Positions 22,369-31,154 of a DNA stretch of 64,000 nt are shown here, one piece after another. The DNA lies in the NCBI RefSeq assembly GCF_015751765.1, contig NZ_JADOTX010000001.1, forward strand, positions 186,001 through 250,000. The letters are read 5' to 3'. Numbering within the stretch: the first letter of the stretch is position 1; each line of letters begins with the position of its first letter. Position numbers and translations under genes: made by a program. The DNA is from Micromonospora ureilytica. Its GTDB lineage: Bacteria; Actinomycetota; Actinomycetes; Mycobacteriales; Micromonosporaceae. The notes under the pieces are model-generated. The model was not told the origin of the DNA, ran no database searches, and saw only the letters and a list, made by a program, of their open reading frames with translations.

Positions 22369-22497
22369 CGGTGCGGCGATCTAGGCTCCGAGATATGGCG
22401 GCGGCGTGCCTATCTCGTTGGCACATAAGTCCGGGCAGAGCCTTCACCCCATGATTTCTCCTCGCGAGGCGCAAACCTAGACGGAGAGGAAACACGC

Positions 22498-23724
22498 ATG
22501 GCTGTCAAAACCAAGACTCGTCCGGGCACCACGGAGATTCGGCAGTTCTCGGTCGACATTCCTCAGGCCGACCTCGATGACATGAAGAGGCGCATCAAGG
22601 CCACCCGCTGGCCGGACAAGGAAACGGTGGACGACCAGTCGCAGGGCGTGCCACTCGCGACGATCCAGGCCGTCGCCCGCTATTGGGAGAAAGAGTACGA
22701 CTGGCGCAAGGTCGAGGCGCGAATGAACTCCGTTCCGCAGTTCATGACAGCCATCGACGGGGTGGACATCCACTTCATCCACGTGCGTTCGAAGCACGAG
22801 GACGCGCTGCCGCTCATCGTCACCCACGGCTGGCCGGGGTCGATCATCGAGCAGATGAAGATCATCGAGCCGCTCACCGATCCCACGGCGCACGGCGGCA
22901 GCGCGTCGGACGCCTTCCACCTGGTGATCCCGTCGCTGCCCGGTCACGGTTTCTCCGGCAAGCCGACCGAGGCGGGGTGGAACCCGCAGAAGATCGCGAC
23001 CGCCTGGACGGAGCTGATGAAGCGTCTCGGCTACAACCGGTTCGTCGCGCAGGGCGGCGACTGGGGCGCGGTCATCGTGGACCAGATGGGCATCCAGGCG
23101 CCTCCGGAACTGCTCGGCATCCACACCAACATGCCCGGTGCGGTCCCACCCGAGATCGACCTGTTGTTCCAGGGCGACACCACCGGCGCGAACAACGCCA
23201 TGGGCTCGCTGCCGTCCGGTCTCTCCGACGACGAGATGCGCGCCACCGAGGAAGTCAACTACGTCTGGAAGCACGTCGCCTACGCCCTCATGATGGCGAC
23301 GCGCCCGCAGACACTGACCGGGCTGGCGGACTCTCCGGTCGGCCTGGCGTCCTTCCTGCTCGACCACGACGCGAAGAGTCTGGCCCTGATCGCACAGGTC
23401 TTCGACGGGGCCCAAGCGGGCCTCACCCGCGACGACATCCTGGACAACATCTCGCTCTACTGGTTGACGAACACCGCTATCTCAGCGTCCCGTCTGTACG
23501 CGGAGAACAAGCTGTCGTTCTTCGCCGCCAAGGGAGTCAAAGTCCCGGTCGCCGTGAGCGTCTTCCCCGACGAGCTGTACGAGGCGCCGCAGAGTTGGGC
23601 CGAGCAGGCGTACTCCAACCTCATCTACTACAACAAGCTCGACGTGGGTGGGCACTTCGCGGCCTGGGAACAGCCGAAGATCTTCTCCGAGGAGCTTCGT
23701 ACCGCCTTCCGGTCGCTTCGCTAG
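22498..23724 (+). CDS. Epoxide hydrolase, microsomal (EHN) type
   Basis: 408 residues. The N-terminal EHN domain (FSVDIPQADLDDMKRRIKATRWP) is followed by an alpha/beta hydrolase fold with oxyanion motif HGWPGS, nucleophile Asp in GGDWGA, and the catalytic His in VGGHFAAWEQP. It hydrates epoxides to diols. GGAGAGG precedes ATG by about eight bases. A thioredoxin-like gene begins directly after its stop, so the two are one operon. Confidence 0.9.
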   Translation: MAVKTKTRPGTTEIRQFSVDIPQADLDDMKRRIKATRWPDKETVDDQSQGVPLATIQAVARYWEKEYDWRKVEARMNSVPQFMTAIDGVDIHFIHVRSKHEDALPLIVTHGWPGSIIEQMKIIEPLTDPTAHGGSASDAFHLVIPSLPGHGFSGKPTEAGWNPQKIATAWTELMKRLGYNRFVAQGGDWGAVIVDQMGIQAPPELLGIHTNMPGAVPPEIDLLFQGDTTGANNAMGSLPSGLSDDEMRATEEVNYVWKHVAYALMMATRPQTLTGLADSPVGLASFLLDHDAKSLALIAQVFDGAQAGLTRDDILDNISLYWLTNTAISASRLYAENKLSFFAAKGVKVPVAVSVFPDELYEAPQSWAEQAYSNLIYYNKLDVGGHFAAWEQPKIFSEELRTAFRSLR

Positions 23725-24666
23725 ATGGCCGTGCACCTGCCCCCGCTGAACGGGGCGGCCGAGTGGCTCAACTCCGAGCCACTCGGCCCCGCCGACCTGG
23801 GTGGGCGCGTCGTCCTGGTCAACTTCTGGACGCTGACCTGCATCAACTGGTTGCGTCAGGAGCCGTACGTGCGTGCCTGGTCGCAGGCCTACCGCGATGA
23901 CGGGCTGGTCGTCGTCGGGGTGCACACCCCGGAGTTCGCGTTCGAGCACGACGTCGACTGGGTGCGGCGGGCGGTCGCGGCCCGATCGATCGACTACCCG
24001 GTGGCTGCCGACAACGACTACGCGATCTGGAGCGCCTTCGACAACCACTACTGGCCGGCGCTCTACTTCGTCGACACCGACGGCGTCATCCGCGACGAAC
24101 ACTTCGGCGAGGGACGCTACGAGCAGTCCGAGCGGGTGCTCCAGCAACTGCTCGGCATCGAGCGGGACCCCGTACCCGTCAAGGGGGTCGGCCCGGAGGC
24201 GGAGGCCGACTGGAACAACCTGCGGACGCCCGAGACGTACCTCGGTTTCGGTCGCGGCGAACACTTCGCGTCGCCGGACGGCCCCGCCCTCGACGAACGC
24301 CGCGCCTACCAGGTGCCGGAGAGCCTCGGCCTCAACCAGTGGGCCCTGGCGGGGGAGTGGACGATCGGGTCGGAGAACGTCGTGCTCGACCGCGCCGGCG
24401 GCGGCATCGCCTTCCGGTTCCACGCCCGCGACGCGCATCTCGTGCTGGCCCCCGGGACGGGACAGTCGATCCCGTTCCAGGTTCTGCTCGACGGTGACGC
24501 TCCCGGCCCGTCACACGGCGTCGACATCGACGGGAACGGCAACGGCGTACTCCAGGACGGCCGGCTCTACCAGCTCGTCCGCCAGGACGGCCCGGTCCGT
24601 GAGCGGACCCTCGAAATCACGTTCGGCGAGCCCGGCGCCGAGGCGTACGCCTTCACCTTCGGATAG
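23725..24666 (+). CDS. Thioredoxin-like (DipZ C-terminal-type) protein lacking the second active-site Cys
   Basis: 313 residues, start ATG immediately after the stop of the epoxide hydrolase gene. The N-terminal half is a TlpA/DipZ-like thioredoxin fold (VVLVNFWTLTCINWLRQEP; WPALYFVDTDGVI), and the C-terminal half (about 170-313) is the beta-rich domain that follows it in DipZ-type proteins. The normal CxNC motif is here CINW: the first Cys is kept, the resolving Cys is Trp. A classic disulfide exchange is therefore unlikely. No signal peptide is visible, so it should act in the cytoplasm. Role with the epoxide hydrolase unknown. Confidence 0.8.
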   Translation: MAVHLPPLNGAAEWLNSEPLGPADLGGRVVLVNFWTLTCINWLRQEPYVRAWSQAYRDDGLVVVGVHTPEFAFEHDVDWVRRAVAARSIDYPVAADNDYAIWSAFDNHYWPALYFVDTDGVIRDEHFGEGRYEQSERVLQQLLGIERDPVPVKGVGPEAEADWNNLRTPETYLGFGRGEHFASPDGPALDERRAYQVPESLGLNQWALAGEWTIGSENVVLDRAGGGIAFRFHARDAHLVLAPGTGQSIPFQVLLDGDAPGPSHGVDIDGNGNGVLQDGRLYQLVRQDGPVRERTLEITFGEPGAEAYAFTFG

Positions 24667-24705
24667 GGCGTGTGTCGAATCCTGGCCGGGGCTTCGACAC
24701 ACGCC
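24667..24705. terminator. Strong bidirectional terminator hairpin
   Basis: GGCGTGTGTCGAA pairs perfectly over 13 bp with TTCGACACACGCC around a 13-base loop, between two convergent genes and directly after the forward stop codon. Confidence 0.8.
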
Positions 24706-24713
24706 TGGGCCGC

Positions 24714-25589
24714 TCAGCGGCGCAGGTCGACAATGCTGACGGTGCCGGAGACCGGCGAGACGCTCTCCACCCGGGAGCCGGGGCGGAGTCGGGCGTCGCT
24801 GGCGTACCGGTCGGTGAGAACCTTCTCCGCGGCCTCGTCGCCGTCGTCGGCGGCGAGCAGCAACGCGGCGATCTCATCCACGAGAGTGAGGTCGGCGGTG
24901 GCGACATCGTCGGTCATCGCGTCGAGGCTGTCCCAGAGCAGCAGCTCGTCCTTCTGCCGGTGGGCCAGCTCCAGCAGGACGTAGTCGTGGATGAACCAGT
25001 CGCCTCGGATCGGCAGCTCCGGGCTCACGCCGTACACCTCGGGGTCGATCGTCCCGGCCCGGTACGCCGACCACACCCGCGCGGCCGAGTCGAAGAGGCC
25101 GGCCTTCGGGTCGATGTCGTAGCCGTCGAACCCCCAGTCGCCGGCCGGGTCGAGCTCCGGGTCGGCCCAGACCCACCGGTCGCCGTTCCAGTACTCCACA
25201 AGCACGTGGTCGTGATGCCAGCCGGGCACGAAGTACGAGGCGAACCCGACCCGGCTGCGGCTGGGAATGCCGTGCTGACGGAGCACCGCCACCGAGAGCA
25301 GCGTGTGGTCCCGACAGCAGCCGGCCACCCGATCGACGGCCGGACGCTCGGCGGCCAGGGGCAGCGGAAATCGGGACTGGTCGGTGTCGAGGATGCGATC
25401 CACCCAGCGGCGGTTGACCTCCTCCAGCCGGTCGGTGGGCAGGTCGACGCCGCCGGCCCGATAGTGGACGATCACGTTCCGGGCGGTCGCCGCCACTGTG
25501 GGGATGTCGGGTGACACGGCGTCGAGGAGCCCGCCGTGGCGACCCGGGTCGCTGTAGGGGGAGTGTCTCCGGTAGTCATCGAGGTTCAT
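24714..25589 (-). CDS. Transglutaminase-like domain protein
   Basis: 291 residues. The transglutaminase-like core has Cys in VAGCCRDHTLLSVAVLRQHG, His in HHDHVLVEYW and Asp in WADPELD, the papain-like triad order. Such proteins may be peptidases or cross-linking enzymes. The C-terminal part is helical (DDYVLLELAHRQKDELLLWDS type). No signal peptide, so cytoplasmic. It is convergent with the thioredoxin-like gene and divergent from the GNAT gene. Confidence 0.8.
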   Translation of the reverse strand: MNLDDYRRHSPYSDPGRHGGLLDAVSPDIPTVAATARNVIVHYRAGGVDLPTDRLEEVNRRWVDRILDTDQSRFPLPLAAERPAVDRVAGCCRDHTLLSVAVLRQHGIPSRSRVGFASYFVPGWHHDHVLVEYWNGDRWVWADPELDPAGDWGFDGYDIDPKAGLFDSAARVWSAYRAGTIDPEVYGVSPELPIRGDWFIHDYVLLELAHRQKDELLLWDSLDAMTDDVATADLTLVDEIAALLLAADDGDEAAEKVLTDRYASDARLRPGSRVESVSPVSGTVSIVDLRR

Positions 25590-25660
25590 GGGACCAGTCT
25601 CCGGTCCGCCACCGGGTCAGGGGTCAGGGGCAAGGCGCCTTTTTCGATAATGTTGACTGC

Positions 25661-26261
25661 TGTGACAACGCCTGAGATCACCCTCGCCACGCCAACGGAC
25701 CGCGATGCGGTGCTCGCCACGCTGGTTGCCGCGTTCGTCAAGGACCCCATCCTGCGACATCTGTTCCCGGACGAGGACACCTATCCGCAGTACGCCGCCG
25801 TCTTCTTCGGGGACCTTTTCGACAAGCGGGTGCACAGGTCGTCGATCTGGACGATCGGCGGAGGCGCCTCGGTCGCCATCTGGGAGCCGCCGGCCGGGCA
25901 ACCGGCCGGGCAACCGGCTGAGCCGCCGGCCGCCGGGCACGGGTCGCCGGAGGAAGCGCGATACCCGGCCGACGTGCTGGCCCGCGTGCGGGGCTACGGC
26001 GAGGCCGTGCACGCGGCCCTGCCGACGTACCCGTTCTGGTATCTCGGTGTCCTGGGCACCCACCCGGACAGCGCCGGACGCGGTTGGGGCCGTGCGGTCA
26101 TGCGTGCCGGGCTGGCCCGCGCCGCCGCCGACGGCCTGCCGGCGATCCTGGAGACCAGCTACCCGGCCAACGTCGAGCTGTACCGCCGCGCCGGCTGGGA
26201 GGTGGTGACCTCCCTGTCGGAGCCTGTCCCCACCTGGATCATGCAACAGCCGCCGCGCTGA
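25661..26261 (+). CDS. GNAT family N-acetyltransferase
   Basis: About 200 residues. The acetyl-CoA site is VLGTHPDSAGRGWGRAVM, followed by the family's ANVELYRRAGWEV. The sequence GATAAT (25645-25650) looks like a -10 box and overlaps the ATG at 25649, so I favour GTG 25661 (MTTPEITLATPTDRDAV) as a leaderless start. A short repeat PAGQPAGQPAEPPA interrupts the fold. Substrate unknown. Confidence 0.82.
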
Positions 26262-26272
26262 AGTCGGGCCGC

Positions 26273-26323
26273 CAGATCTTGGACACTTTCCGTTAGCTCG
26301 GAACGGAAACTGTCCAAGATCTG
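26273..26323. repeat. GATC hairpin R1, between convergent genes
   Basis: CAGATCTTGGACA pairs with TGTCCAAGATCTG (13 bp), then after one mismatch TTTCCGTT with AACGGAAA (8 bp), around a seven-base loop. One of a family of long hairpins with GATC near the outer end of each arm. It can act as a two-way terminator for the GNAT and GrpB genes. Confidence 0.8.
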
Positions 26324-26348
26324 CGCGCGACCGTCGGGCGACCCGAGG

Positions 26349-26942
26349 TCATCCGGCGGCGAAGATGCGCTCGTAGATCTCGTCGATGACGGTGTTCTTC
26401 GCCAGGCTGTAGTCACGGGGTCGGTGCGCGGTGTCCCGCGCGAGGCGCCGCTTGGTCGCGGCGTACAACTCCCGGTCGTGGGGATGCGAGCGCAGCCAGT
26501 CGCGGAAGAGCCGGTGCCGGACGGGTTCCGGCGCACCCCTCGGCCAGACGTGCAGGTTGACGTCCTCGGCGGGGCTGACGAGCATCCGATGCCCGTGCCA
26601 CCAGGGCTCCCGTAGGACGAGCCGGTACCCGAGCCGTTCCAGGGCGGGGAGATAACCGGACTCCTCCGCGGTGTCCTCGATGGTGAGATCGACATCGATG
26701 ACGGGCTTGGCCGCGAGCCCCGGCACCGCTGTCGACCCGACATGTTCCACCCCGATGATCAGACCGCCCAGCGCGTCGGTGAGCGACGACCGAACGACGA
26801 TGAACCGCTGTGCCCAAACCCTGTCGTACTCCTCGATGACGACTGACTCCCACGTCCGTGGCGGGTTGCCCACCAAGCCGGCGTCGACCTGCTCGGGGCT
26901 GCCGTGGAAACGTTGCACGACGTCCTGCGGATACTCGGCCAC
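26349..26942 (-). CDS. GrpB/UPF0157 family protein
   Basis: 197 residues from GTG 26942, chosen because GAGGAG lies six bases before it. The nucleotidyltransferase-like core is visible: VEHVGSTAVPGLAAKPVIDVDL, with the Gly-Ser and Asp-x-Asp positions. Family members are of uncertain biochemical function, some linked to CoaE or coenzyme metabolism. It is divergent from the AraC gene. Confidence 0.82.
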   Translation of the reverse strand: MAEYPQDVVQRFHGSPEQVDAGLVGNPPRTWESVVIEEYDRVWAQRFIVVRSSLTDALGGLIIGVEHVGSTAVPGLAAKPVIDVDLTIEDTAEESGYLPALERLGYRLVLREPWWHGHRMLVSPAEDVNLHVWPRGAPEPVRHRLFRDWLRSHPHDRELYAATKRRLARDTAHRPRDYSLAKNTVIDEIYERIFAAG

Positions 26943-27084
26943 GTCAACCTCCTCAAGAAGCAAAGTCCGCCAGGCTACGACACGACGACCGTGCGGTCCC
27001 ACCCGACCGATGCGGGCATCGGATGTCGGGTGGGCCACCGACCCCGCGACCTAGCGTCAGTGCTCGAAAGGGAAGGAGGCCCGG

Positions 27085-27957
27085 GTGCTGGATCGGCTCA
27101 ACGAGGCCATGGCGTACATCGAGCGCCACCTCGACCAGAAGATCGAGGTGGCGGAGCTGGCGCGGATCGGGCTGACGTCGGAGTACCACTTCCGGCGGCT
27201 GTTCTCCGCGCTGGCCGGGATGCCGCTGTCGGAGTACATCCGTCGGCGGCGGCTCACCGTCGCCGGTGCGGACGTGCTGGCGGGGGAGCGGACGTTGCTC
27301 GACGTCGCGGTGCACTACGGCTACGGCTCGGCGGAGGCGTTCGCCCGGGCGTTCCACGCCGTGCACGGCGTGGGCCCCGGAGAAGCTCGGCGTACGGGGG
27401 CAGTGTTGCGCGCCCAGCCCCGGATGTCCTTCCGACTCACAGTCGAAGGGAGCGGCAGCATGGAGTACCGAATCGTCGACAAGGACGCGTTCGCGCTGGT
27501 GGGGCGCAAGGCCCGGGTTCCGCTGGTACACGAGGGGATGAACCCGGCGATTGTGGCGTTCATCAGGAGCATCGACAGGGAGACGACCGGGCGGATCGAG
27601 GCGCTCTCCGATCAGGAGCCGAAGGGGATCGTCAACGTCAGCGACAACCTCGCCGACAGCCGGCAGGAGGGCACCGAGCTGGACTACTGGCACGGCGTGG
27701 TGACCAGCGCCGTGCCGCCGGAGGACCTGGACGCGCTGCCGGTGCAGGCGGGGTCGTGGGCGGTGTTCACCACGTCCGGCGCGTTTCCGCAGGCGGTGCA
27801 GTTCCTGTGGCGTGACGTGTTCACCCAGTGGTTCCCGTCCAACCCGTACCGCAGCCGGCCGGGACCGGAGATCTCCCGGGTGCGGGTGTCCGCGGACGGC
27901 ACCCAGGCGGACGCCGAGCTGTGGATCCCGGTCGAACGGGTCCCCACCCCTATGTAG
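27085..27957 (+). CDS. AraC family regulator with GyrI-like effector domain
   Basis: 290 residues from GTG with GGAAGGAGG upstream. The N-terminal AraC-type double helix-turn-helix (about 5-105: IEVAELARIGLTSEYHFRRLF, TLLDVAVHYGYGSAEAFARAF) is joined to a GyrI-like small-molecule-binding domain (about 125-290: MEYRIVDKDAFALVGRKARV, GSWAVFTTSG). This is the Rob/BmrR-like layout that senses drugs or lipophilic ligands. Target unknown; the PadR gene starts 20 bases after it. Confidence 0.88.
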   Translation: MLDRLNEAMAYIERHLDQKIEVAELARIGLTSEYHFRRLFSALAGMPLSEYIRRRRLTVAGADVLAGERTLLDVAVHYGYGSAEAFARAFHAVHGVGPGEARRTGAVLRAQPRMSFRLTVEGSGSMEYRIVDKDAFALVGRKARVPLVHEGMNPAIVAFIRSIDRETTGRIEALSDQEPKGIVNVSDNLADSRQEGTELDYWHGVVTSAVPPEDLDALPVQAGSWAVFTTSGAFPQAVQFLWRDVFTQWFPSNPYRSRPGPEISRVRVSADGTQADAELWIPVERVPTPM

Positions 27958-27978
27958 AGTTCCGATACAGTGGCCGGA

Positions 27979-28310
27979 TGCGGATGACGATTCCGGTCGC
28001 GAAGGTGCTCGCGGCGCTGCTCGCCGAGCCCGACGAGCAGCGCTACGGGCTGGACCTGATGCGCTTGACCGGCCTGCCCAGCGGCACCCTCTACCCGGTG
28101 CTGCACCGGTTGCAGGCGGCCGGCTGGCTGGCCGCCGACTGGGAGGCGATCGACCCGGTAGCGGCCGGCCGGCCGGCCCGCCGCTACTACCGGCTCACCG
28201 CCGAAGGCGTGACGCAGGCCCGCCAGGCGCTCGCCGACCTGCGTGCCGCGCTCCCCGACGGTCGCCGCTCGTGGGGCGGCACCGAGCCCACCGGGGCGCC
28301 GGCGTGGTGA
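27979..28310 (+). CDS. PadR family regulator
   Basis: 110 residues: winged helix with YGLDLMRLTGLPSGTLYPVLHRLQAAGWL and a C-terminal tail. ATG lies six bases after TACAGT, the leaderless pattern. It overlaps the following membrane-protein gene by GTGA, the usual arrangement for a PadR repressor of its own membrane partner. Confidence 0.87.
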
Positions 28311-29245
28311 CCCGCCGGGCCGCCGAACTGTTGCTGGAGCTGGCCGCGCGCCGCTGGCCGGCCGAGGTCCGCGACGACCTACGCCGAGAATGGGCCGCCG
28401 AGCTGCACGTGCTCGCCGAGAGCGGTCGTTGGACGAAGATGGTGGGCTTCGCGCTGAGCCTTGCCGTCAGCCGCGCCGGCGCCCCACTCGTCGACCGCAC
28501 AGTGATGCGTGGTCGGGCCGGCCGCACCGCCGCCGCGCTCCTGCTGTCCCCGATCGCCTGCGCCGCGATCGTGTTCGCCAGCGCGGTGCTGATGAACGTG
28601 GTCCTGAACTGGTTGCTGCTGCGGCCGCAGTTCCAGCTACCGCTCTGGTCGTTGTCGACCGTCGGGCTGGCGGTGATCCTGGCGGTGTGCGCCACACGCT
28701 GGGCCCGGCACACCGCGCTCGGCGGCCCGCTGCGCATCGCGCTCGGGGTGGTGCTCCCCATCGGTGCGGTCGTGGCCCTGGCCGCGTACAGCCTCAATAC
28801 CACCGGCATCGTCGCCGCGGCACCCGGTCTGCTGCTCTGGCTGGCCGGCCTGACACTTGTCCTCTGGGCCGCGGCGACCCTCAGCGCGCGGGGGCGGGTC
28901 CGGGCAGCCTGGTGGCTGGGCATTCTCGGCGCGCTCGTCGTCGCCGACCTCGCCGTGATCCTCTTCGTGGTCGGGAACATTCCCGGCTACAGCCCCGTGA
29001 TCGAGGGAACGGCGGGAGACGCCGTCGACCGGATCTCGGCACCGCTGTGGCTCTTCGCCTGCTGGACCGACTGGAACTTCGGCCTGCCCCGGCCCACCCG
29101 TTGGGAGATCTTCCTGATCACCGACGAGGTGCTGGTGGAACCGATGTTCTATCTGGCCTGCTCGCCCTACGCGCTCGCGTACGCCATCCGGGCGGCCCGG
29201 TCGGCGCCCGCCGCACCGGTCGTCCTCGCCGCGACCCCGGCGTGA
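28307..29245 (+). CDS. Multi-pass membrane protein, PadR-coupled
   Basis: 312 residues from GTG within the GTGA overlap. The N-terminal 60 residues are soluble and charged (LLLELAARRWPAEVRDDLRREWAAELHVLAESGRW), as in PadR-associated permease-like proteins; about seven hydrophobic segments follow. No transport motif recognised. Likely works with the PadR protein in a stress response. A second such pair is at 53998-55343. Confidence 0.75.
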   Translation: MTRRAAELLLELAARRWPAEVRDDLRREWAAELHVLAESGRWTKMVGFALSLAVSRAGAPLVDRTVMRGRAGRTAAALLLSPIACAAIVFASAVLMNVVLNWLLLRPQFQLPLWSLSTVGLAVILAVCATRWARHTALGGPLRIALGVVLPIGAVVALAAYSLNTTGIVAAAPGLLLWLAGLTLVLWAAATLSARGRVRAAWWLGILGALVVADLAVILFVVGNIPGYSPVIEGTAGDAVDRISAPLWLFACWTDWNFGLPRPTRWEIFLITDEVLVEPMFYLACSPYALAYAIRAARSAPAAPVVLAATPA

Positions 29246-29248
29246 ACC

Positions 29249-29746
29249 TCAGTCGGGTACGTCGTCCCACGTCGTACCCGGCTCCAGGTAACCGGTCAGC
29301 TGGTTCTCGCGCAGCGCGTACGCGATGACCAGCAGGGCGTGCTTGTCCAGCTCGGGCAGCCGGTCCAACGGGAACCACCCCACGGCCAGCGACTCGTCGT
29401 CGTTGACCCGGGCGGTGCCGGCCACCAGCCGGCACAGGAACCCCAGGTTCAGGTATTCGCACTGGTCCCCATTCGGGTACGTGTGCGGGTGTGACACGGC
29501 GCTGGACATCCGCACCGGGGCGACGTCCAGGCCCGTCTCCTCGCGCACCTCGCGGACCAGCGCGGTGGCCGGCTGCTCGCCCGGCTCGACGAAACCGCTG
29601 ATCACCGACCAGCGCCCGTCGTCGGCGCGCTGGCCGAGCAACAGTTCGCCGGCGTCGTTGCGGACCACCGCGCTGACGCTCGGCAGCCAGAGCAGGTCGT
29701 GGCCGACGTGCTTGCGCATCCCCACGATGTAGTCCGGTATCGCCAT
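29249..29746 (-). CDS. NUDIX hydrolase
   Basis: 165 residues. The NUDIX box is complete: GFVEPGEQPATALVREVREE followed by TGL, with the REVREE metal-binding glutamates. It hydrolyses nucleoside diphosphate-linked compounds; substrate unknown. TATGAT stands exactly six bases before ATG, a leaderless promoter. Its stop lies three bases from the convergent membrane-protein stop. Confidence 0.92.
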   Translation of the reverse strand: MAIPDYIVGMRKHVGHDLLWLPSVSAVVRNDAGELLLGQRADDGRWSVISGFVEPGEQPATALVREVREETGLDVAPVRMSSAVSHPHTYPNGDQCEYLNLGFLCRLVAGTARVNDDESLAVGWFPLDRLPELDKHALLVIAYALRENQLTGYLEPGTTWDDVPD

Positions 29747-29920
29747 CCGGCGATCATAGATGCGACCACAGCGGGGCTCACCTGCGCATCTTCTGGAGTT
29801 CCAGTCCCACGCGTTTCGCCATTTCGGCCCGACGGACGAAATGCATATCTACTGTGGAGATCGTCGGCGACTTGTGCGATCCGGTGGCGGCCGGCCGGAT
29901 CGCGGTGCACAGTGATTCCC

Positions 29921-30124
29921 ATGAGCGACAGCGGACGTGGTGGGCAGTTCTACTGGTGCACCCGGCATCACCGGGTCGAGACGGACGGCAACGTGTGTCC
30001 GGCGAAGCATGTACTCGGCCCGTACGACTCGGCGGCCGACGCGGAGAACGCCCTGCAACGTGTGCAGGAGCGGAACGAGGCGTGGGATGCCGAGGACGCT
30101 CGTTGGGCCGGGGAGGACAGATAG
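29921..30124 (+). CDS. Small conserved protein
   Basis: 67 residues starting MSDSGRGGQFYWCTRHHRVE. An N-terminal Cys/His stretch (YWCTRHHRVETDGNVCPAKHVLG) could bind zinc, then a SPOR-like ADAENALQRVQERNEAWD helix. I recognise it as a conserved actinobacterial protein without known function. Third-position GC supports it. Confidence 0.7.
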   Translation: MSDSGRGGQFYWCTRHHRVETDGNVCPAKHVLGPYDSAADAENALQRVQERNEAWDAEDARWAGEDR

Positions 30125-30207
30125 GCGGCGCGGGACGGCTCGCGCCGAGGTATTTCGTGCTCCGCGAGGACGCACGCGAGAGCACGTCCCCCGAGGAGGG
30201 AACCACG

Positions 30208-31074
30208 ATGGCCGAAGCACAGCAGGCCACCAAGCGCCCGGCCGCCCGACGCACCACCGCGAAGAAGACCGCCGCGGCGGAGCGGAACACGGCAGCGAGC
30301 CGGACCACCCCCGTGCGCAAGTCCACCACGGCTGCCGCGAAGGCACCGGCGCGCAAGGCCGCCGGCGCGGCGGGCCGCGCCCCGGCCAAGAAGACCACCA
30401 CGGCGGCGAAGAAGGCCCCCGCGAAGAAGGCCACGACGAAGACCACCGCCGCGGCCAAGAAGGCCCCCGCGAGGACCTCGACGACCACCCGCAAGACGAC
30501 CGCTGCCGCCAAGCGGGCCCCGGCGGCCACGGCTCGCAAGACCACCACCGCCGCGAAGAAGACCACAGGTACGGCGAAGAAGACGGTGAGCGCGGCCAAG
30601 AAGACCACCGCCTCGGCGGCGCGGAAGACCACCGCCGCGACCAAGGCTCCGGCGCGGAAGACCACGACCGCGGCGAAGGCTCCGGCGCGCAAGACCACCA
30701 CCGCGGCGAAGGCCCCGGCGCGCAAGACCACCACCGCGGCGAAGGCCCCGGCGCGGAAGGTCGCGACCAAGGCGTCCGCCGCCAAGAAGACGGCGGCGAA
30801 GAAGACGGCCGCGGCGAAGAAGACCGCGTCCACCCGCCCCAGCGGCGGCGCCCGCAAGGCCCCGGCCAAGAAGGCCCCGGCCGCGAAGGCGACAGGCACC
30901 TCGTCGACCACCGCCCGCAAGGCTGCGGCGAAGAAGGCCCCGGCGAAGAAGACCGTCGCGGCCAAGGCGCCGGCCCGCAAGGTGACCGCCCGCAAGTCGC
31001 CGGCCCGCCCGGTCGCCGCCCGAGCCACCGCCCCGAGGGGTACGCGCAGCGCCGCCCGGAAGGCGACCAGCTGA
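30208..31074 (+). CDS. Histone H1-like lysine/alanine-rich protein
   Basis: 288 residues, composed almost only of Ala, Lys, Thr, Arg, Pro; KKTAAAKK-type repeats throughout. The centre has four near-identical repeats of APARKTTTAAK. Shine-Dalgarno GGAGG precedes ATG by about nine bases. It has no globular domain, so it is not HupS or Lsr2 as such but resembles the disordered C-terminal tails of actinobacterial HU proteins and eukaryotic histone H1. It probably binds and compacts DNA. Confidence 0.8.
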   Translation: MAEAQQATKRPAARRTTAKKTAAAERNTAASRTTPVRKSTTAAAKAPARKAAGAAGRAPAKKTTTAAKKAPAKKATTKTTAAAKKAPARTSTTTRKTTAAAKRAPAATARKTTTAAKKTTGTAKKTVSAAKKTTASAARKTTAATKAPARKTTTAAKAPARKTTTAAKAPARKTTTAAKAPARKVATKASAAKKTAAKKTAAAKKTASTRPSGGARKAPAKKAPAAKATGTSSTTARKAAAKKAPAKKTVAAKAPARKVTARKSPARPVAARATAPRGTRSAARKATS

Positions 31075-31154
31075 GAGCGGGCCACCCCTCGCCGGGCGGA
31101 TTTCTCGGCCGGTCACCGGAAGCGGATCACCGATGGCGCTGTCAGGATTGACCC

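Noticed and set aside
22341..22497. Looked for a tRNA gene or riboswitch here and in other gaps
   Set aside because: No cloverleaf or aptamer consensus seen in this or other gaps of the window; only hairpins.
29778..31085. 435-codon reverse frame, Ala/Val/Phe-rich, looking like a membrane protein
   Set aside because: It is the complement of the Lys/Ala-rich repeats; the apparent hydrophobic repeats come from AAG and GCC codons read backwards.
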